A DNA stretch of 64,000 bases from Bacillota bacterium (GCA_023622945.1 JAMNYG010000171.1:1-64000), one strand, 5' to 3'. Numbered from the stretch's first letter, positions 34,474-43,854 are shown. The notes: generated from the letters alone by a model not told the origin. Numbers and translations: made by a program.

Positions 34474-37400
34474 TTAATTTGAGCAAACCGCTTCTTGGCT
34501 TAAGTGAATATAATGACCTGTTAAATTCCCTTCGCAGTTATTCAACGCCCATAAATTTAAACGGGCTGGCTGATTCCCAAAAAGTTCATGTTGTATATTC
34601 CGTTTGCAGACACCTTGAATCCAGGGGAATATTTATAACTTACAATGAAATGCAGGCAAGGAAGGCCCATGAAGACTTTTCCTTCTTCCTTGGAGAGGAT
34701 GCCGTGTTTTTCCCCTCCAGGGAGATAATGCTTCATGACATAGAGGCAAAAAGCTATGACGACGTTTTTGAGAGAATTAAGGCTCTGAGCAGGATTGTAA
34801 ACAAGGAATACAAAATTGTGGTTACTTCGGTCGAAGCGATTATACAGAAGCTGATTTCCAGGGATTTGTTCCAAAACAATATTTTGATGTTGGAGCAGGG
34901 TGTAAGGATCGATCTTTCAGACTTTACCCAAAAGATGATTTCCATGGGCTATGAGAGGGTTGGCACCGTAGAAGGGAAAGGGCAGTTTTCAATAAGAGGC
35001 GGCATCATAGACGTCTTTTCGGTGGATTCCGATTATGCAGTGAGAATGGAACTGTTTGATGACGAGATTGATTCCATAAGAAGGTTTGACATAGTTACGC
35101 AGCGTTCCATAGACAGGCTTGCGTCCACGTGTATCCTGCCCGCAAGGGAGGTCACCTATTCCCCGAAAAAAAGGCAGGAGATTATAGGCAAGATTAAAAA
35201 GGATCTGGATGAACAGCTGAAAAGACTAAGCAAGAAAGATGCCGGATTAAGAAAGCACCTGAAGGAGCGAATAGAATCCGATATAGAAAAGCTGGACAGC
35301 AGCTATTATTTCCCGGGAATTGACAGAATATTGCCATATATAATTGACCAGCCCGGCGACATCATGGATTATGCCCATGATGCCCTGGTATTTGTTGACG
35401 AACCTTCCAGAATGCAGCAGAGAATAGAAAACGTCCTCATGGAATTCCAGGAAAGCTGCAAAACCCTGCTGGAAAAAGGAAATATCCTTCCGTCTGTCCT
35501 TGAAATGCATTATGATTATGCCGACATTGAAAAGAAACTGGATGCATGCACCACTGTTTACTTACAGACCATTCCTACCGAAAGATCAGGATATGAAAAG
35601 TGTAAACGGTATAGTTTTTCAGCAAAGCAGATCACCTCATATCACGGGAAGATGGACCTTTTGGTGAAGGACATCCTCCAGTGGAAACAGGCAGGAAGCC
35701 GTATAATTGTGCTGTCAGGGACCAGAGGAAAAGGAGAAAGACTTCTTGAGACTTTGGAAACATCCGGGGTACACGCTTTCTATTCGGAAGAACCGGATAT
35801 TGACCTGATTCCTGGTCAGGTTATGGTAACAAGGGGCAGTCTCAACAAAGGATTTGAATATCCTTCAATTGGGCTGGTGGTTGTCAGCGACAAGGAGATC
35901 TTCGGGCAGGACAGAAAATTAAGAAAGCCCAGGAGACATAAGGACGGTGACAGAATAAGGACGTTCACCGATCTTAAAATCGGGGATTATGTTGTTCACC
36001 AGACCCATGGAATAGGCCAGTATGTAGGAATAGAAAAACTTGTGGTGGAGAACGTCAAAAAGGATTACCTGAAAATCCGTTACCAGGACGGAGATTTTTT
36101 GTACATTCCTACAAATCAGCTGGACCTCATACAGAAATATATAGGCACCGAGGGAAAAACTCCCAGGCTCAGCAGGCTTGGAGGTACCGACTGGGCAAGG
36201 ACAAAGAAAAAGGTCAAAGAATCCCTGAGGAAACTTGCGGAAGACCTGGTCAAGCTGTATGCCCAAAGGCAATCTGTCAAAGGCTATGCCTTTTCAAAGG
36301 ACACCGTATGGCAAAAGCAGTTTGAGGAGATGTTCCCGTACGAGGAGACGGAGGATCAGCTGAAATGCATAGAAGAAATCAAGAGGGACATGGAATCCGA
36401 CAAGGTTATGGACAGGCTGTTGTGCGGGGATGTGGGTTACGGGAAAACAGAGGTGGCTATCAGGGCGGTCTTTAAAGCGGTGATGGATGGAAAGCAGGTT
36501 GCTTTCCTGGTTCCTACCACCATTCTTGCCCAGCAGCATTATACAAACTTCAGGGAGAGAATGAAGGACTTTCCGATAACAGTGGATGTTTTAAGCCGTT
36601 TTCGTTCACCTAGCGAGCAAAAACGCATAATAAAAGATCTGAAATCGGGAAAAATTGATGTGTTGATAGGAACCCACAGGATGCTTCAGAAGGACGTGGA
36701 GTTTAAAAACCTGGGACTGCTGGTAATAGACGAAGAACAGCGATTTGGTGTGGCTCATAAGGAAAGGCTTAAGACATTGAAGACCAATGTTGATGTGCTG
36801 ACTTTAACGGCAACTCCCATACCGAGGACTCTGCATATGTCCCTTGTGGGAATAAGGGATATAAGCATTATAGAAGATCCCCCCGAGGAACGCTATCCGG
36901 TCCAGACATACGTTATGGAATATAATCCGGATGTCATAAGGGATGCCATCATAAGGGAACTGGGCAGAAAAGGCCAGGTATTCTACCTGTTTAACAGGGT
37001 GAGATCAATTCATCTGAAGGCGTCCCAGATCCAGAAGATGATACCTGAGGCAAGGATAGCCGTAGCCCATGGTCAGATGGAGGAGAGCGAGCTTGAAAAC
37101 GTAATGCTTGATTTTATAAACGGCGATTATGATATCCTGGTCTGCACCACCATAATTGAGTCAGGGCTTGATATGCCCAATGTAAACACCATCATCGTGG
37201 AAGATGCGGACAGACTGGGGCTGGCCCAGCTTTATCAGCTGAGGGGGAGGGTTGGTCGCTCCAACCGGCAGGCCTATGCATATATAACCTACAAGAAGGA
37301 TAAGGTGCTGCAGGAAACTGCAGAAAAAAGGCTTCAGGCCATTAAGGAATTTACCGAGTTCGGCTCCGGTTTTAAAATTGCCATGAGGGATCTGGAGATA

Positions 37401-37982
37401 AGAGGTGCAGGAAACCTTCTCGGACCGGAACAGCACGGACACATGGATTCGGTGGGATATGAAATGTATTGCAGGCTCCTTGAGGAGGCCATAAAAGAGG
37501 TTAAGGGCGAAGTCACTTCTGAGTACGATAATGAGATTTCAATTGATATTAAGGTTGATGCATATATAGACGACGATTATATAGAAGATGAAGAACAGAA
37601 GATCGAGATGTACAAGAGGATAGCATCCATCCGGGATGAAAATGACGTTCTGGATGTGCAGGACGAGCTTATAGACCGCTACGGCGACATACCTGGGCCG
37701 GTAAGCAACCTGATATCCATTGCGTATATCAAGGCGCTGGCGAGGGACGCAGGATTTTCATCCGTTTCCCAGAAGGGGGGCTCAGTTATCCTTCAGTGCA
37801 GGAATGAAAAGAGTTTAAACCTGGAGGTTATAAGCAGGTTAAGCTCCAAATATAAAGGACAGATACTTTTCAATGCAGGAGCTTCCCCGTATCTGGTATA
37901 CAAGACCAACCAGGCCGACGGTGAAAAACTGCTGGATAATATTAAAATTCTATTACAGGATATTAAAAGTTTTGCAGTGTAA
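34470..37982 (+). CDS. mfd: Transcription-repair coupling factor
   Basis: The protein has 1170 residues from ATG 34470 overlapping pth. It displaces RNA polymerase stalled at lesions and recruits UvrA. Order: UvrB-like N-terminal module (1-350), CarD-like RNA-polymerase-interacting domain (about 495-560; LKIGDYVVHQTHGIGQYVG), RecG-type helicase core with Walker A GDVGYGKTEVA (about 652), DEEQ box (about 752) and a translocation motif region (QLRGRVGRSNRQAYAYI), then a C-terminal TRCF domain. The length and all motifs are normal. Confidence 0.97.
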   Translation: MINLSKPLLGLSEYNDLLNSLRSYSTPINLNGLADSQKVHVVYSVCRHLESRGIFITYNEMQARKAHEDFSFFLGEDAVFFPSREIMLHDIEAKSYDDVFERIKALSRIVNKEYKIVVTSVEAIIQKLISRDLFQNNILMLEQGVRIDLSDFTQKMISMGYERVGTVEGKGQFSIRGGIIDVFSVDSDYAVRMELFDDEIDSIRRFDIVTQRSIDRLASTCILPAREVTYSPKKRQEIIGKIKKDLDEQLKRLSKKDAGLRKHLKERIESDIEKLDSSYYFPGIDRILPYIIDQPGDIMDYAHDALVFVDEPSRMQQRIENVLMEFQESCKTLLEKGNILPSVLEMHYDYADIEKKLDACTTVYLQTIPTERSGYEKCKRYSFSAKQITSYHGKMDLLVKDILQWKQAGSRIIVLSGTRGKGERLLETLETSGVHAFYSEEPDIDLIPGQVMVTRGSLNKGFEYPSIGLVVVSDKEIFGQDRKLRKPRRHKDGDRIRTFTDLKIGDYVVHQTHGIGQYVGIEKLVVENVKKDYLKIRYQDGDFLYIPTNQLDLIQKYIGTEGKTPRLSRLGGTDWARTKKKVKESLRKLAEDLVKLYAQRQSVKGYAFSKDTVWQKQFEEMFPYEETEDQLKCIEEIKRDMESDKVMDRLLCGDVGYGKTEVAIRAVFKAVMDGKQVAFLVPTTILAQQHYTNFRERMKDFPITVDVLSRFRSPSEQKRIIKDLKSGKIDVLIGTHRMLQKDVEFKNLGLLVIDEEQRFGVAHKERLKTLKTNVDVLTLTATPIPRTLHMSLVGIRDISIIEDPPEERYPVQTYVMEYNPDVIRDAIIRELGRKGQVFYLFNRVRSIHLKASQIQKMIPEARIAVAHGQMEESELENVMLDFINGDYDILVCTTIIESGLDMPNVNTIIVEDADRLGLAQLYQLRGRVGRSNRQAYAYITYKKDKVLQETAEKRLQAIKEFTEFGSGFKIAMRDLEIRGAGNLLGPEQHGHMDSVGYEMYCRLLEEAIKEVKGEVTSEYDNEISIDIKVDAYIDDDYIEDEEQKIEMYKRIASIRDENDVLDVQDELIDRYGDIPGPVSNLISIAYIKALARDAGFSSVSQKGGSVILQCRNEKSLNLEVISRLSSKYKGQILFNAGASPYLVYKTNQADGEKLLDNIKILLQDIKSFAV

Positions 37983-38031
37983 TACATTATTAAGTATAAT
38001 GGTGTTAAGATTATAGTAGGGAGAGATATGC

Positions 38032-39147
38032 TTGGAAAAAAATAATGAGATAAACAGCGGAAAAAGTTCATTTCTTAAATACTGGAAAATCGGTGTTATA
38101 GCCGTAGCTGTCCTGATAATAGGTGCCATTGGGTTTGGAATATACGCTTATGTTTCAGGTAGCTATGTTGCAAAAATAGGAGACGAAAAAATCAGCAAGA
38201 AAGAATTTATTTTCTTTTTGTCCCAGATAAAAGCCGAGATGCTTTACAAGGAAGGTGTATCTGTCGGGGAAGAGGAAACATTCTGGCAGACCAAGATTGG
38301 AAATGAATATCCTATTGATATAGCCAAAAGGCAGGCCCTGGATTTTGAAAAGGAAATAAAAATTCAGCTTATAAAAGCGAAAGAAAGAGGAATCAAGCTG
38401 GAAAAGTCAGATTATGAAAATATTGATGCTTTCATAGATACGTTTATACAGCAGTCCGGAGGCACCAGGACCACAGCAGGCCAGCTTTCTCAGGCCCTTT
38501 ACGGGGTTACCCTGGGAGAGCTTGAAAGGATATATAAGGATATTGTGCTTGCAAGCAAGTATATGAACGTAAGGCTTCAGGAGATAAGCGTAACGGATGA
38601 GGATATTCAATCCTACTACGAGAAGAATCCGGACAAATTCAAGAATGATACCGAATTCAGGGAAGATGCCGAAGAGGCCGTATGGGCAAGACATATACTG
38701 TTTAAGACGATAGATGAAAATGGTGAAGAGTATCCCGCCGAAAAGGTTGAAGCCATAAGAAAAGAAGCAGAAGAGGTTCTGAAGAGGGCAAAAAGCGGTG
38801 AGGATTTTGTAGAACTGGTTAAGGAATTTTCAGAAGACGGTTCTGCACCGTACGGTGGGGATTATGTATTTGGCAGAGGCAAGATGGACAAAGCTTTTGA
38901 GGAAGCTGCTTTCTCGCTTCAGCCGGGAGAAATAAGCGATCTTGTAAAGTCCCAGTTTGGATATCATATTATAAAGGTTGAAGAAAAAATTGCAAAGGAT
39001 CAGCCGGTAAGCCTGAGAATAGCAAAAGAATACAGAGAATACGGTCCGTATTTTGTGAAATTCAGCATTTATGACGATGAGCTTAACGAGTTGAAAAACC
39101 AATACCAGATTGAAATAAATCAAAAAGTTTATGATTCAATAAAATAA
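38032..39147 (+). CDS. PrsA-type parvulin foldase, N-terminally membrane-anchored
   Basis: The protein has 371 residues from TTG 38032, behind AGGGAGAG. Residues 18-40 are one membrane segment; no lipobox Cys is present, so unlike Bacillus PrsA it is anchored by a helix and not by lipid. A SurA-like N-domain (about 45-205) precedes a parvulin peptidyl-prolyl isomerase domain (about 218-325; AVWARHILFKT, FVELVKEFSEDGSAPYGGDYVFGRG, SQFGYHIIKVEE). It should assist folding of exported proteins. Its place between mfd and spoVT is common in clostridia. Confidence 0.92.
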   Translation: MEKNNEINSGKSSFLKYWKIGVIAVAVLIIGAIGFGIYAYVSGSYVAKIGDEKISKKEFIFFLSQIKAEMLYKEGVSVGEEETFWQTKIGNEYPIDIAKRQALDFEKEIKIQLIKAKERGIKLEKSDYENIDAFIDTFIQQSGGTRTTAGQLSQALYGVTLGELERIYKDIVLASKYMNVRLQEISVTDEDIQSYYEKNPDKFKNDTEFREDAEEAVWARHILFKTIDENGEEYPAEKVEAIRKEAEEVLKRAKSGEDFVELVKEFSEDGSAPYGGDYVFGRGKMDKAFEEAAFSLQPGEISDLVKSQFGYHIIKVEEKIAKDQPVSLRIAKEYREYGPYFVKFSIYDDELNELKNQYQIEINQKVYDSIK

Positions 39148-39256
39148 TAACCCGTTGCAAAGAATTCATTGTAAACAATTAATCGGTTATGACTCAAAAA
39201 ATTAATAAGTTATTATTTCGAAAGCTATGACTTACAAAACTTGTGATCAGCAGGAA

Positions 39257-39286
39257 AAACCCGGTCTTAAAGCCGGGTTTTTTTAT
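39257..39286 (+). terminator. Terminator after prsA-type gene
   Basis: AAACCCGG-TCTTAAAG-CCGGGTTT is followed by TTTT. Confidence 0.85.
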
Positions 39287-39321
39287 ATCATTTTCATAAA
39301 GTTATCACATTCACCAATTAT

Positions 39322-39351
39322 GTATAAAAGTCCAAGAAAAAAATAATAATA
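39322..39351 (+). promoter_or_regulatory. Candidate SigG-type promoter of spoVT
   Basis: GTATA (39322-39326), 18 bp, then AATAATA (39345-39351) fits the SigG/forespore pattern GYATR-N18-CATNNTA with one mismatch. spoVT is SigG-controlled in Bacillus. Confidence 0.4.
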
Positions 39352-39394
39352 AAGTCGAACCCCAAAATATAAACTATCCAAGGAGGAGTGAAAA

Positions 39395-39949
39395 TTGAAG
39401 GCAACTGGAATAGTCAGGCGCATAGACGATCTCGGCAGAGTAGTAATTCCTAAGGAAATCAGAAGGACCTTGAGAATAAGAGAGGGGGACCCCCTGGAGA
39501 TATTTACCGACAAAGAGGGCGAGGTAATACTTAAAAAATATTCACCCATCGGGGAATTAGGTGATTTCGCTGCCCAGTATGCCGAGTCTCTTCATAAGAC
39601 CAGCGGCCATATCACCTGCATTGCAGACAGGGATACCATCATTGCCGTGTCAGGAGCTTCAAAGAAGGAATTCCTGGAGAAATCCTTAAGCCAGGAACTT
39701 GAGCGCATCATTGAAGAGAAGACAACCCTTGTGGTAAAATCTCCTGAGGACAAGCCAATAGCCATAACCGCTGATGAAACTGGTGAACGCAGGTATTCAG
39801 CCCAGGTGATTTCACCGATAATCGCTGAGGGCGATCCTATCGGTGCGGTTATACTTTTATCTACGGATCCCAACGCGCAAATGGGTGAAGTTGAAGCAAA
39901 GCTTGCTCAATCAGCTGCAGGTTTCCTTGGCAAGCAGATGGAGCAGTAA
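39395..39949 (+). CDS. spoVT: Stage V sporulation protein T (AbrB-family regulator)
   Basis: The protein has 184 residues from TTG 39395 behind AAGGAGGAG. Residues 1-52 are an AbrB swapped-hairpin DNA-binding domain (MKATGIVRRIDDLGRVVIPK, GDPLEIFTDKEGEVILKKY). The rest is a GAF-like sensor domain. It modulates late forespore SigG genes. The position between prsA and mazG is that of the yab block. Confidence 0.96.
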   Translation: MKATGIVRRIDDLGRVVIPKEIRRTLRIREGDPLEIFTDKEGEVILKKYSPIGELGDFAAQYAESLHKTSGHITCIADRDTIIAVSGASKKEFLEKSLSQELERIIEEKTTLVVKSPEDKPIAITADETGERRYSAQVISPIIAEGDPIGAVILLSTDPNAQMGEVEAKLAQSAAGFLGKQMEQ

Positions 39950-39976
39950 GACATATATGATTGAAATACGGTCAGG

Positions 39977-40013
39977 AATAACAGGTAATAAAGTATTACC
40001 TGTTATTTTTTTA
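39977..40013 (+). terminator. Terminator after spoVT
   Basis: AATAACAGGTAATA-AAG-TATTACCTGTTATT is a 14-bp perfect stem, followed by TTTTTT. Confidence 0.92.
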
Positions 40014-40205
40014 TGCCGGTTTTGGAGAAGGCTTTCTGTCAGGCTTGTCAGTATAAAAATTTTACAAAAGCATGTAAAAAACATATAATATAAGCAACAT
40101 GATATGATAATGAACGGGGATGTTTCTCTTTGGCGGGGAAGTGCTTCGTAGTTTGAAAAGCGTCCCCATACCGCTGTAAGAAAAGAATTCAGAGGAGATA
40201 AGACG

Positions 40206-41030
40206 ATGATTAAGGAGAAGTACGAGTTTTCAGATCTGGTAGATATAATGAAACTATTAAGAAGCGAACAGGGCTGTCCCTGGGACAGGGAGCAGACTCA
40301 TGAAAGCCTTAAAAAGTACTTAATAGAGGAGACATACGAGGTCCTGGAAGCAATTGATATGAATGATAAGGACAAGCTCTGCGAGGAGCTGGGCGACCTC
40401 CTTCTCCAGATAATCTTCCACGCGCAGATTGCTGCGGAAGAAGGCAGGTTTGATATTAACGATGTAATAACCGGCATAAGCCGCAAAATGGTGTCAAGAC
40501 ATACCCACGTGTTTGGACAAGATAAGGCGGAAACCCCTGACCAGGTGGTTGAGAACTGGGAAGCAATCAAGAAAAAGGAGAAGGGGATGAACAGCCAGAC
40601 TGAAGTGCTTAAATCAGTTCCCTCTAACCTGCCTGCTCTTATGAGAAGTTACAAGGTTCAACAGAAGGCAGCCCAGGTGGGTTTTGACTGGGACAATATA
40701 GATGATGCATTTAATAAGGTTTTGGAGGAAATACATGAGTTTAAGGATGTATATAAGAGTAAAAATGTGGCAAGAATAACTGATGAACTGGGAGATGTGC
40801 TCTTTGCAATAGTCAATGTCTCAAGGTTTTTAAATATTCAGCCTGAGCTTGCATTGACAAATACCGTAAACAAGTTTATCAGGAGGTTTGAGTATATCGA
40901 AACCGAGAGCGCTAAGGCAGGCAAAAAGTTAACCGACATGAAGCTTGAGGAAATGGATGAGCTTTGGAATGCTGCAAAGAAGCACTTTTCCGGAACGGAG
41001 AAACAAAATACGGATAGCCAAAATAAATAG
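40206..41030 (+). CDS. mazG: Nucleoside triphosphate pyrophosphohydrolase (MazG)
   Basis: The protein has 274 residues from ATG 40206 after AGAGGAG. It hydrolyses (d)NTPs to monophosphates, a house-cleaning role. Two MazG helical domains are present: the first with CPWDREQTHESLKKYLIEET and EELGDLLLQIIFHA (E-E-x-E, E-x-x-D metal motif), the second with TDELGDVLFAIVN. It lacks the N-terminal methylase domain found in Bacillus YabN, so it is the short form. HU follows 12 bp downstream. Confidence 0.94.
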   Translation: MIKEKYEFSDLVDIMKLLRSEQGCPWDREQTHESLKKYLIEETYEVLEAIDMNDKDKLCEELGDLLLQIIFHAQIAAEEGRFDINDVITGISRKMVSRHTHVFGQDKAETPDQVVENWEAIKKKEKGMNSQTEVLKSVPSNLPALMRSYKVQQKAAQVGFDWDNIDDAFNKVLEEIHEFKDVYKSKNVARITDELGDVLFAIVNVSRFLNIQPELALTNTVNKFIRRFEYIETESAKAGKKLTDMKLEEMDELWNAAKKHFSGTEKQNTDSQNK

Positions 41031-41042
41031 GAGGTTGGGAAA

Positions 41043-41318
41043 ATGAACAAAGCGGAGTTAATTGCAAAAATGGCCGAAAAAAGCGAACTGTCCAAGAAGG
41101 ATGCCGAAAAAGCGCTGAATGCATTTATCGAGAGCGTTGAAGAGGCGCTGGTTCGCGGAGATAAGGTACAGCTTGTAGGCTTCGGATCTTTTGAAGTAAG
41201 AAACCGTGCGGCCAGAAAAGGAAGAAATCCTCAGACCAATGCCGAAATAATAATTCCGGCTGCCAGGACACCTATATTCAGGGTAGGAAAAGGATTAAGA
41301 GACGCGCTGAATAAGTGA
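41043..41318 (+). CDS. hup: DNA-binding protein HU
   Basis: The protein has 91 residues from ATG 41043 behind AGGAGG. It is a histone-like architectural protein. The typical start MNKAELIAKMAEKSELSKKD, the GFGSFEVRNRAARKGRNPQT arm and the C-terminal FRVGKGLRDALN are conserved. It lies between mazG and rqcP, as often in Firmicutes. Confidence 0.97.
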   Translation: MNKAELIAKMAEKSELSKKDAEKALNAFIESVEEALVRGDKVQLVGFGSFEVRNRAARKGRNPQTNAEIIIPAARTPIFRVGKGLRDALNK

Positions 41319-41327
41319 TATATTTAT

Positions 41328-41350
41328 AGGAGGCTGCAAAAAAGCCTCCT
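41328..41350 (+). terminator. Short hairpin between HU and rqcP
   Basis: AGGAGGCT and AGCCTCCT flank a 7-nt A-rich loop. No T tract follows, so it is more likely a processing or partial attenuation site than a full terminator. The left arm sequesters a GGAGG. Confidence 0.4.
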
Positions 41351-41372
41351 GCTGATTTTAGGGGGGATCAAA

Positions 41373-41615
41373 ATGAGAATTGATAAGTACCTGAAAACAT
41401 CCAGGCTTATAAAAAGGCGCACGTTAGCCAATGAAGCCTGTGAACAGGGAAGGGTCAAAATAAACGGAAAAGTTGCCAAACCCGGCGACCAGGTAAAAGT
41501 AGGAGACATAGTGGAGATCCAGTTCGGAAACAGCGTTACCAAAGTGGAAGTGACCTCGATAGCCGAACACTTTGCGAAGGAGAATGCAAAGGAAATGTAC
41601 GTCGTCAGATCATAA
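41373..41615 (+). CDS. rqcP: S4-domain RNA-binding protein RqcP (YabO/Hsp15 family)
   Basis: The protein has 80 residues from ATG 41373 behind GGGGGG. The S4 fold covers nearly the whole protein (MRIDKYLKTSRLIKRRTLAN, GRVKINGKVAKPGDQVKVGD). In Firmicutes it works with RqcH in ribosome quality control by supporting alanine tailing on stalled 50S subunits. A tandem repeat array begins in its last codons. Confidence 0.94.
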   Translation: MRIDKYLKTSRLIKRRTLANEACEQGRVKINGKVAKPGDQVKVGDIVEIQFGNSVTKVEVTSIAEHFAKENAKEMYVVRS

Positions 41616-41705
41616 AGCAGTCATCGTATGATAAACCGGTTATCGTATGAAAACCGGATGAACAAATGATAAACCGGATGAATAAATGATAAATCGGATG
41701 AAAAA
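41601..41705. repeat. 18-20-bp tandem array seeded in the rqcP 3' end
   Basis: Five units start at 41601, 41620, 41639, 41657 and 41677 with lengths 19, 19, 18, 20 and 20. The consensus is GTCATCGTATGATAAACCG drifting to GATGAAYAAATGATAAACCG. The first unit is coding and contains the TAA stop. The array runs straight into the terminator. Confidence 0.8.
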
Positions 41706-41738
41706 ACACCTTAACTTTATGTTAAGGTGTTTTTTATT
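41703..41738 (+). terminator. Terminator after rqcP
   Basis: AAACACCTTAAC-TTTAT-GTTAAGGTGTTTTTT is a 12-bp stem with a T run. Confidence 0.92.
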
Positions 41739-41883
41739 CATTTTTTCAGTAGTACATGCATAGATATTAGACGAGGCGATATGTTCGTGTCTCTGCCTGC
41801 CGCAGAGGACTCCTCCCGGATATGCCGGACATTTGATATATCGTTTCGCTCATTTAAAGTTACAACTGTATGTAATTTTTTCT

Positions 41884-41912
41884 GCATATAACTTGTTCTT
41901 ATATCTTGCATT
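41884..41912 (+). promoter_or_regulatory. Candidate SigE-type promoter of yabPQ
   Basis: GCATATA (41884-41890), 14 bp, then CTTGCATT (41905-41912) resembles the SigE consensus KMATATT-N14-CATACAHT (6/7 and 6/8). yabP and yabQ are SigE genes in Bacillus. Confidence 0.35.
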
Positions 41913-41937
41913 GAGTAATAATGTGGGGAGGATTAAG

Positions 41938-42231
41938 ATGATAGAGGAAAAAAAGGTACCCAAGCCGAAAACTCATAACCTGATCATTGAGAACAGGGAA
42001 CGACTGAGTCTGTCGGGAGTAATAGACGTTGAGAGTTTCAATGACGAGTGCGTAGTGGTGGAAACGGATCTAGGCTCTCTTATTATACGGGGTGAAGACC
42101 TGCATATAAGCAAATTGAATCTTGACAGTTCTGAACTGAATATCGAAGGCGATATAATCAGCTGCGAGTATATTGACAGTGCAGGGACAAAGTCAAAAGG
42201 CCTGGGATTCTTGGGGAAAATGTTCAGGTAG
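41938..42231 (+). CDS. yabP: Spore coat assembly protein YabP
   Basis: ATG 41938, behind GGGGAGG, gives 97 residues; the track's ATG 41833 adds a hydrophobic stretch with no ribosome site. The YabP/YqfC fold (HNLIIENRERLSLSGVIDVESF, EDLHISKLNLDSSELNIEGDI) is clear. In Bacillus it is needed for sporulation and works with YabQ, which follows 17 bp downstream. Confidence 0.93.
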   Translation: MIEEKKVPKPKTHNLIIENRERLSLSGVIDVESFNDECVVVETDLGSLIIRGEDLHISKLNLDSSELNIEGDIISCEYIDSAGTKSKGLGFLGKMFR

Positions 42232-42248
42232 AGGGTTGGTGATTTAAC

Positions 42249-42758
42249 TTGCCTATCATTGTCAGCACCCAGGCATATGTTTTCCTGTGCTCTGTCATCG
42301 GCGGAATGTTTATGGCATTTATCTATGACCTCTTCAGGATAAAAAGGAGAGCTATAAGGACCAGTAACATTGTCATCTATATTGAAGACTTTTTCTTCTG
42401 GATAATAGTGTCTCTTGTCATGTTTTTTGTGGTCTACCTCAGCAACGAGGGCGAACTTAGAGGATATGTGATTTTGGGGACCATATTGGGAGTGATTTTG
42501 TATATTCTGCTGCTCAGCAGAATTGTTGTCAGGTGTACTCTTATCATTATCAGGACCGTATCCATGGTTATTAAAAAGATATGGATGGTTGCAACATACC
42601 CTGTCAGGATCATTCTCAGAATTTTGAGTATTCCCGCAAGATTTACCGGAAGGAAGCTTATGATTTTGTTCAGGATTATCAGACGGGCCGGTAAGAATCG
42701 TATTGCAGACATGAAAATAAGAAGAAAGATATTCAGAAATTCCAGAAAAATGATATGA
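42249..42758 (+). CDS. yabQ: Spore cortex biosynthesis protein YabQ
   Basis: The protein has 169 residues from TTG 42249, seven bases after GGTGA. The N-terminal half has about three membrane helices (IVSTQAYVFLCSVIGGMF and onward, FFFWIIVSLVMFFVVY), and the C-terminal half is very basic. It matches YabQ, required for cortex formation and localised to the forespore membrane. The order yabP-yabQ-divIC is the Bacillus order. Confidence 0.92.
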   Translation: MPIIVSTQAYVFLCSVIGGMFMAFIYDLFRIKRRAIRTSNIVIYIEDFFFWIIVSLVMFFVVYLSNEGELRGYVILGTILGVILYILLLSRIVVRCTLIIIRTVSMVIKKIWMVATYPVRIILRILSIPARFTGRKLMILFRIIRRAGKNRIADMKIRRKIFRNSRKMI

Positions 42759-42858
42759 CCAGGAAGGGTTTTTTACAAAAGCATAGAATAGTATCTTATG
42801 GAAAGAAAGGCATAAGTTGAAATAACGCAATATACATTGCAAAAGAGAAGGTGTTGCT

Positions 42859-43146
42859 ATGAAACCTGCTTCCAGAAAAAGAAAAGCCGGATTGGAGATT
42901 TTTATTCTCATAGGTTTATTTTTGTATTTTACCTATATTATTTTTGATCAGCAGGCCATACTGGACAAACGGATAGCGGAAATGAAAGACATAGAGCAAA
43001 AAATTGAAGAAGAGAAGGTTCTTCATGAGGAACTCCTTCGGGAGAAGGAGAATATAAATAGTGATGAATATATCGAGAGAATAGCCAGGGAGAAGTTTGG
43101 ACTGGTAAAAAGCGGGGAAAAGGTATTTGTGGACATAAACAAGTAG
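42859..43146 (+). CDS. divIC: Septum formation initiator, DivIC/FtsL family
   Basis: The protein has 95 residues from ATG 42859. One membrane helix (about 12-30) is followed by an extracytoplasmic coiled coil (about 32-70; LDKRIAEMKDIEQKIEEEKV) and the conserved C-terminal EYIERIAREKFGLVKSGEKVF. It joins the FtsL-DivIB-FtsW-Pbp2B division complex. Synteny with yabQ upstream and yabR downstream supports DivIC. Confidence 0.92.
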   Translation: MKPASRKRKAGLEIFILIGLFLYFTYIIFDQQAILDKRIAEMKDIEQKIEEEKVLHEELLREKENINSDEYIERIAREKFGLVKSGEKVFVDINK

Positions 43147-43347
43147 CTTTGGGTTTTGAATACGTAAATTGAGGTACTGTAAAATTTTTCAAAACAGGTT
43201 GGAGAATGTACAGGATTCCTTTCAGCAAATGTGCAAAATCCCCGGAAGGCTCATAAATAAAGGCTTGACGAAAGATTGTACATACTATATAATCAAATTA
43301 CTCAAAAGCCCAAACATACTGTATTTTAAAGGAGGATTTCTTGTTTT

Positions 43348-43785
43348 ATGCAAGTTGAGGTTGGTAAGGTAGTTGATGGAAGGGTCTCCGGTATTACGAG
43401 TTTCGGAGCTTTCATTCAACTGCCTGATGGAAAGACTGGGCTTGTACACATCTCTGAAGTGGCTGAAGAATACGTAAAAGACATCAATGCCCATCTTAAA
43501 GAAAATCAAATGGTCAAAGTCAAAGTAATCTCTGTCGATCCCAAAGGAAAAATCAGTTTATCCATCAAAAGAGCAATGGATCCTAAACCAAAGGCCAAGT
43601 CTTCAAGACCCATAGAAATAGACTGGAATAGGAGTTCAAATTCGGACAGCAACCTGTCTTTTGAGGACAGACTTGCAAAGTTTATGAAAGACAGCGATGA
43701 GAGATTGCACGATCTGAAGAAAAATTTCGAAAACAAGAGGAGAAGCGGTGGTTACAGGAAATCCTCGCAGTATCAATATTATTGA
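43348..43785 (+). CDS. yabR: S1-domain RNA-binding protein YabR
   Basis: The protein has 145 residues from ATG 43348; GGAGG lies 12 bases upstream, a long spacing. Residues 1-72 form one S1 domain (GKVVDGRVSGITSFGAFIQL, GLVHISEVAEEYVKDI, ISVDPKGKISLSIKRA). The remainder is basic and Ser/Arg-rich. It is probably ribosome- or RNA-associated; the exact role is unknown. In Bacillus spoIIE follows; here tRNAs and accessory DNA do. Confidence 0.92.
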   Translation: MQVEVGKVVDGRVSGITSFGAFIQLPDGKTGLVHISEVAEEYVKDINAHLKENQMVKVKVISVDPKGKISLSIKRAMDPKPKAKSSRPIEIDWNRSSNSDSNLSFEDRLAKFMKDSDERLHDLKKNFENKRRSGGYRKSSQYQYY

Positions 43786-43854
43786 AAGAATCTCAAATTA
43801 ATGATATATTGTCATTGGATATTTTGTTATGATGGTATATTGAGTGGTGCGGGG

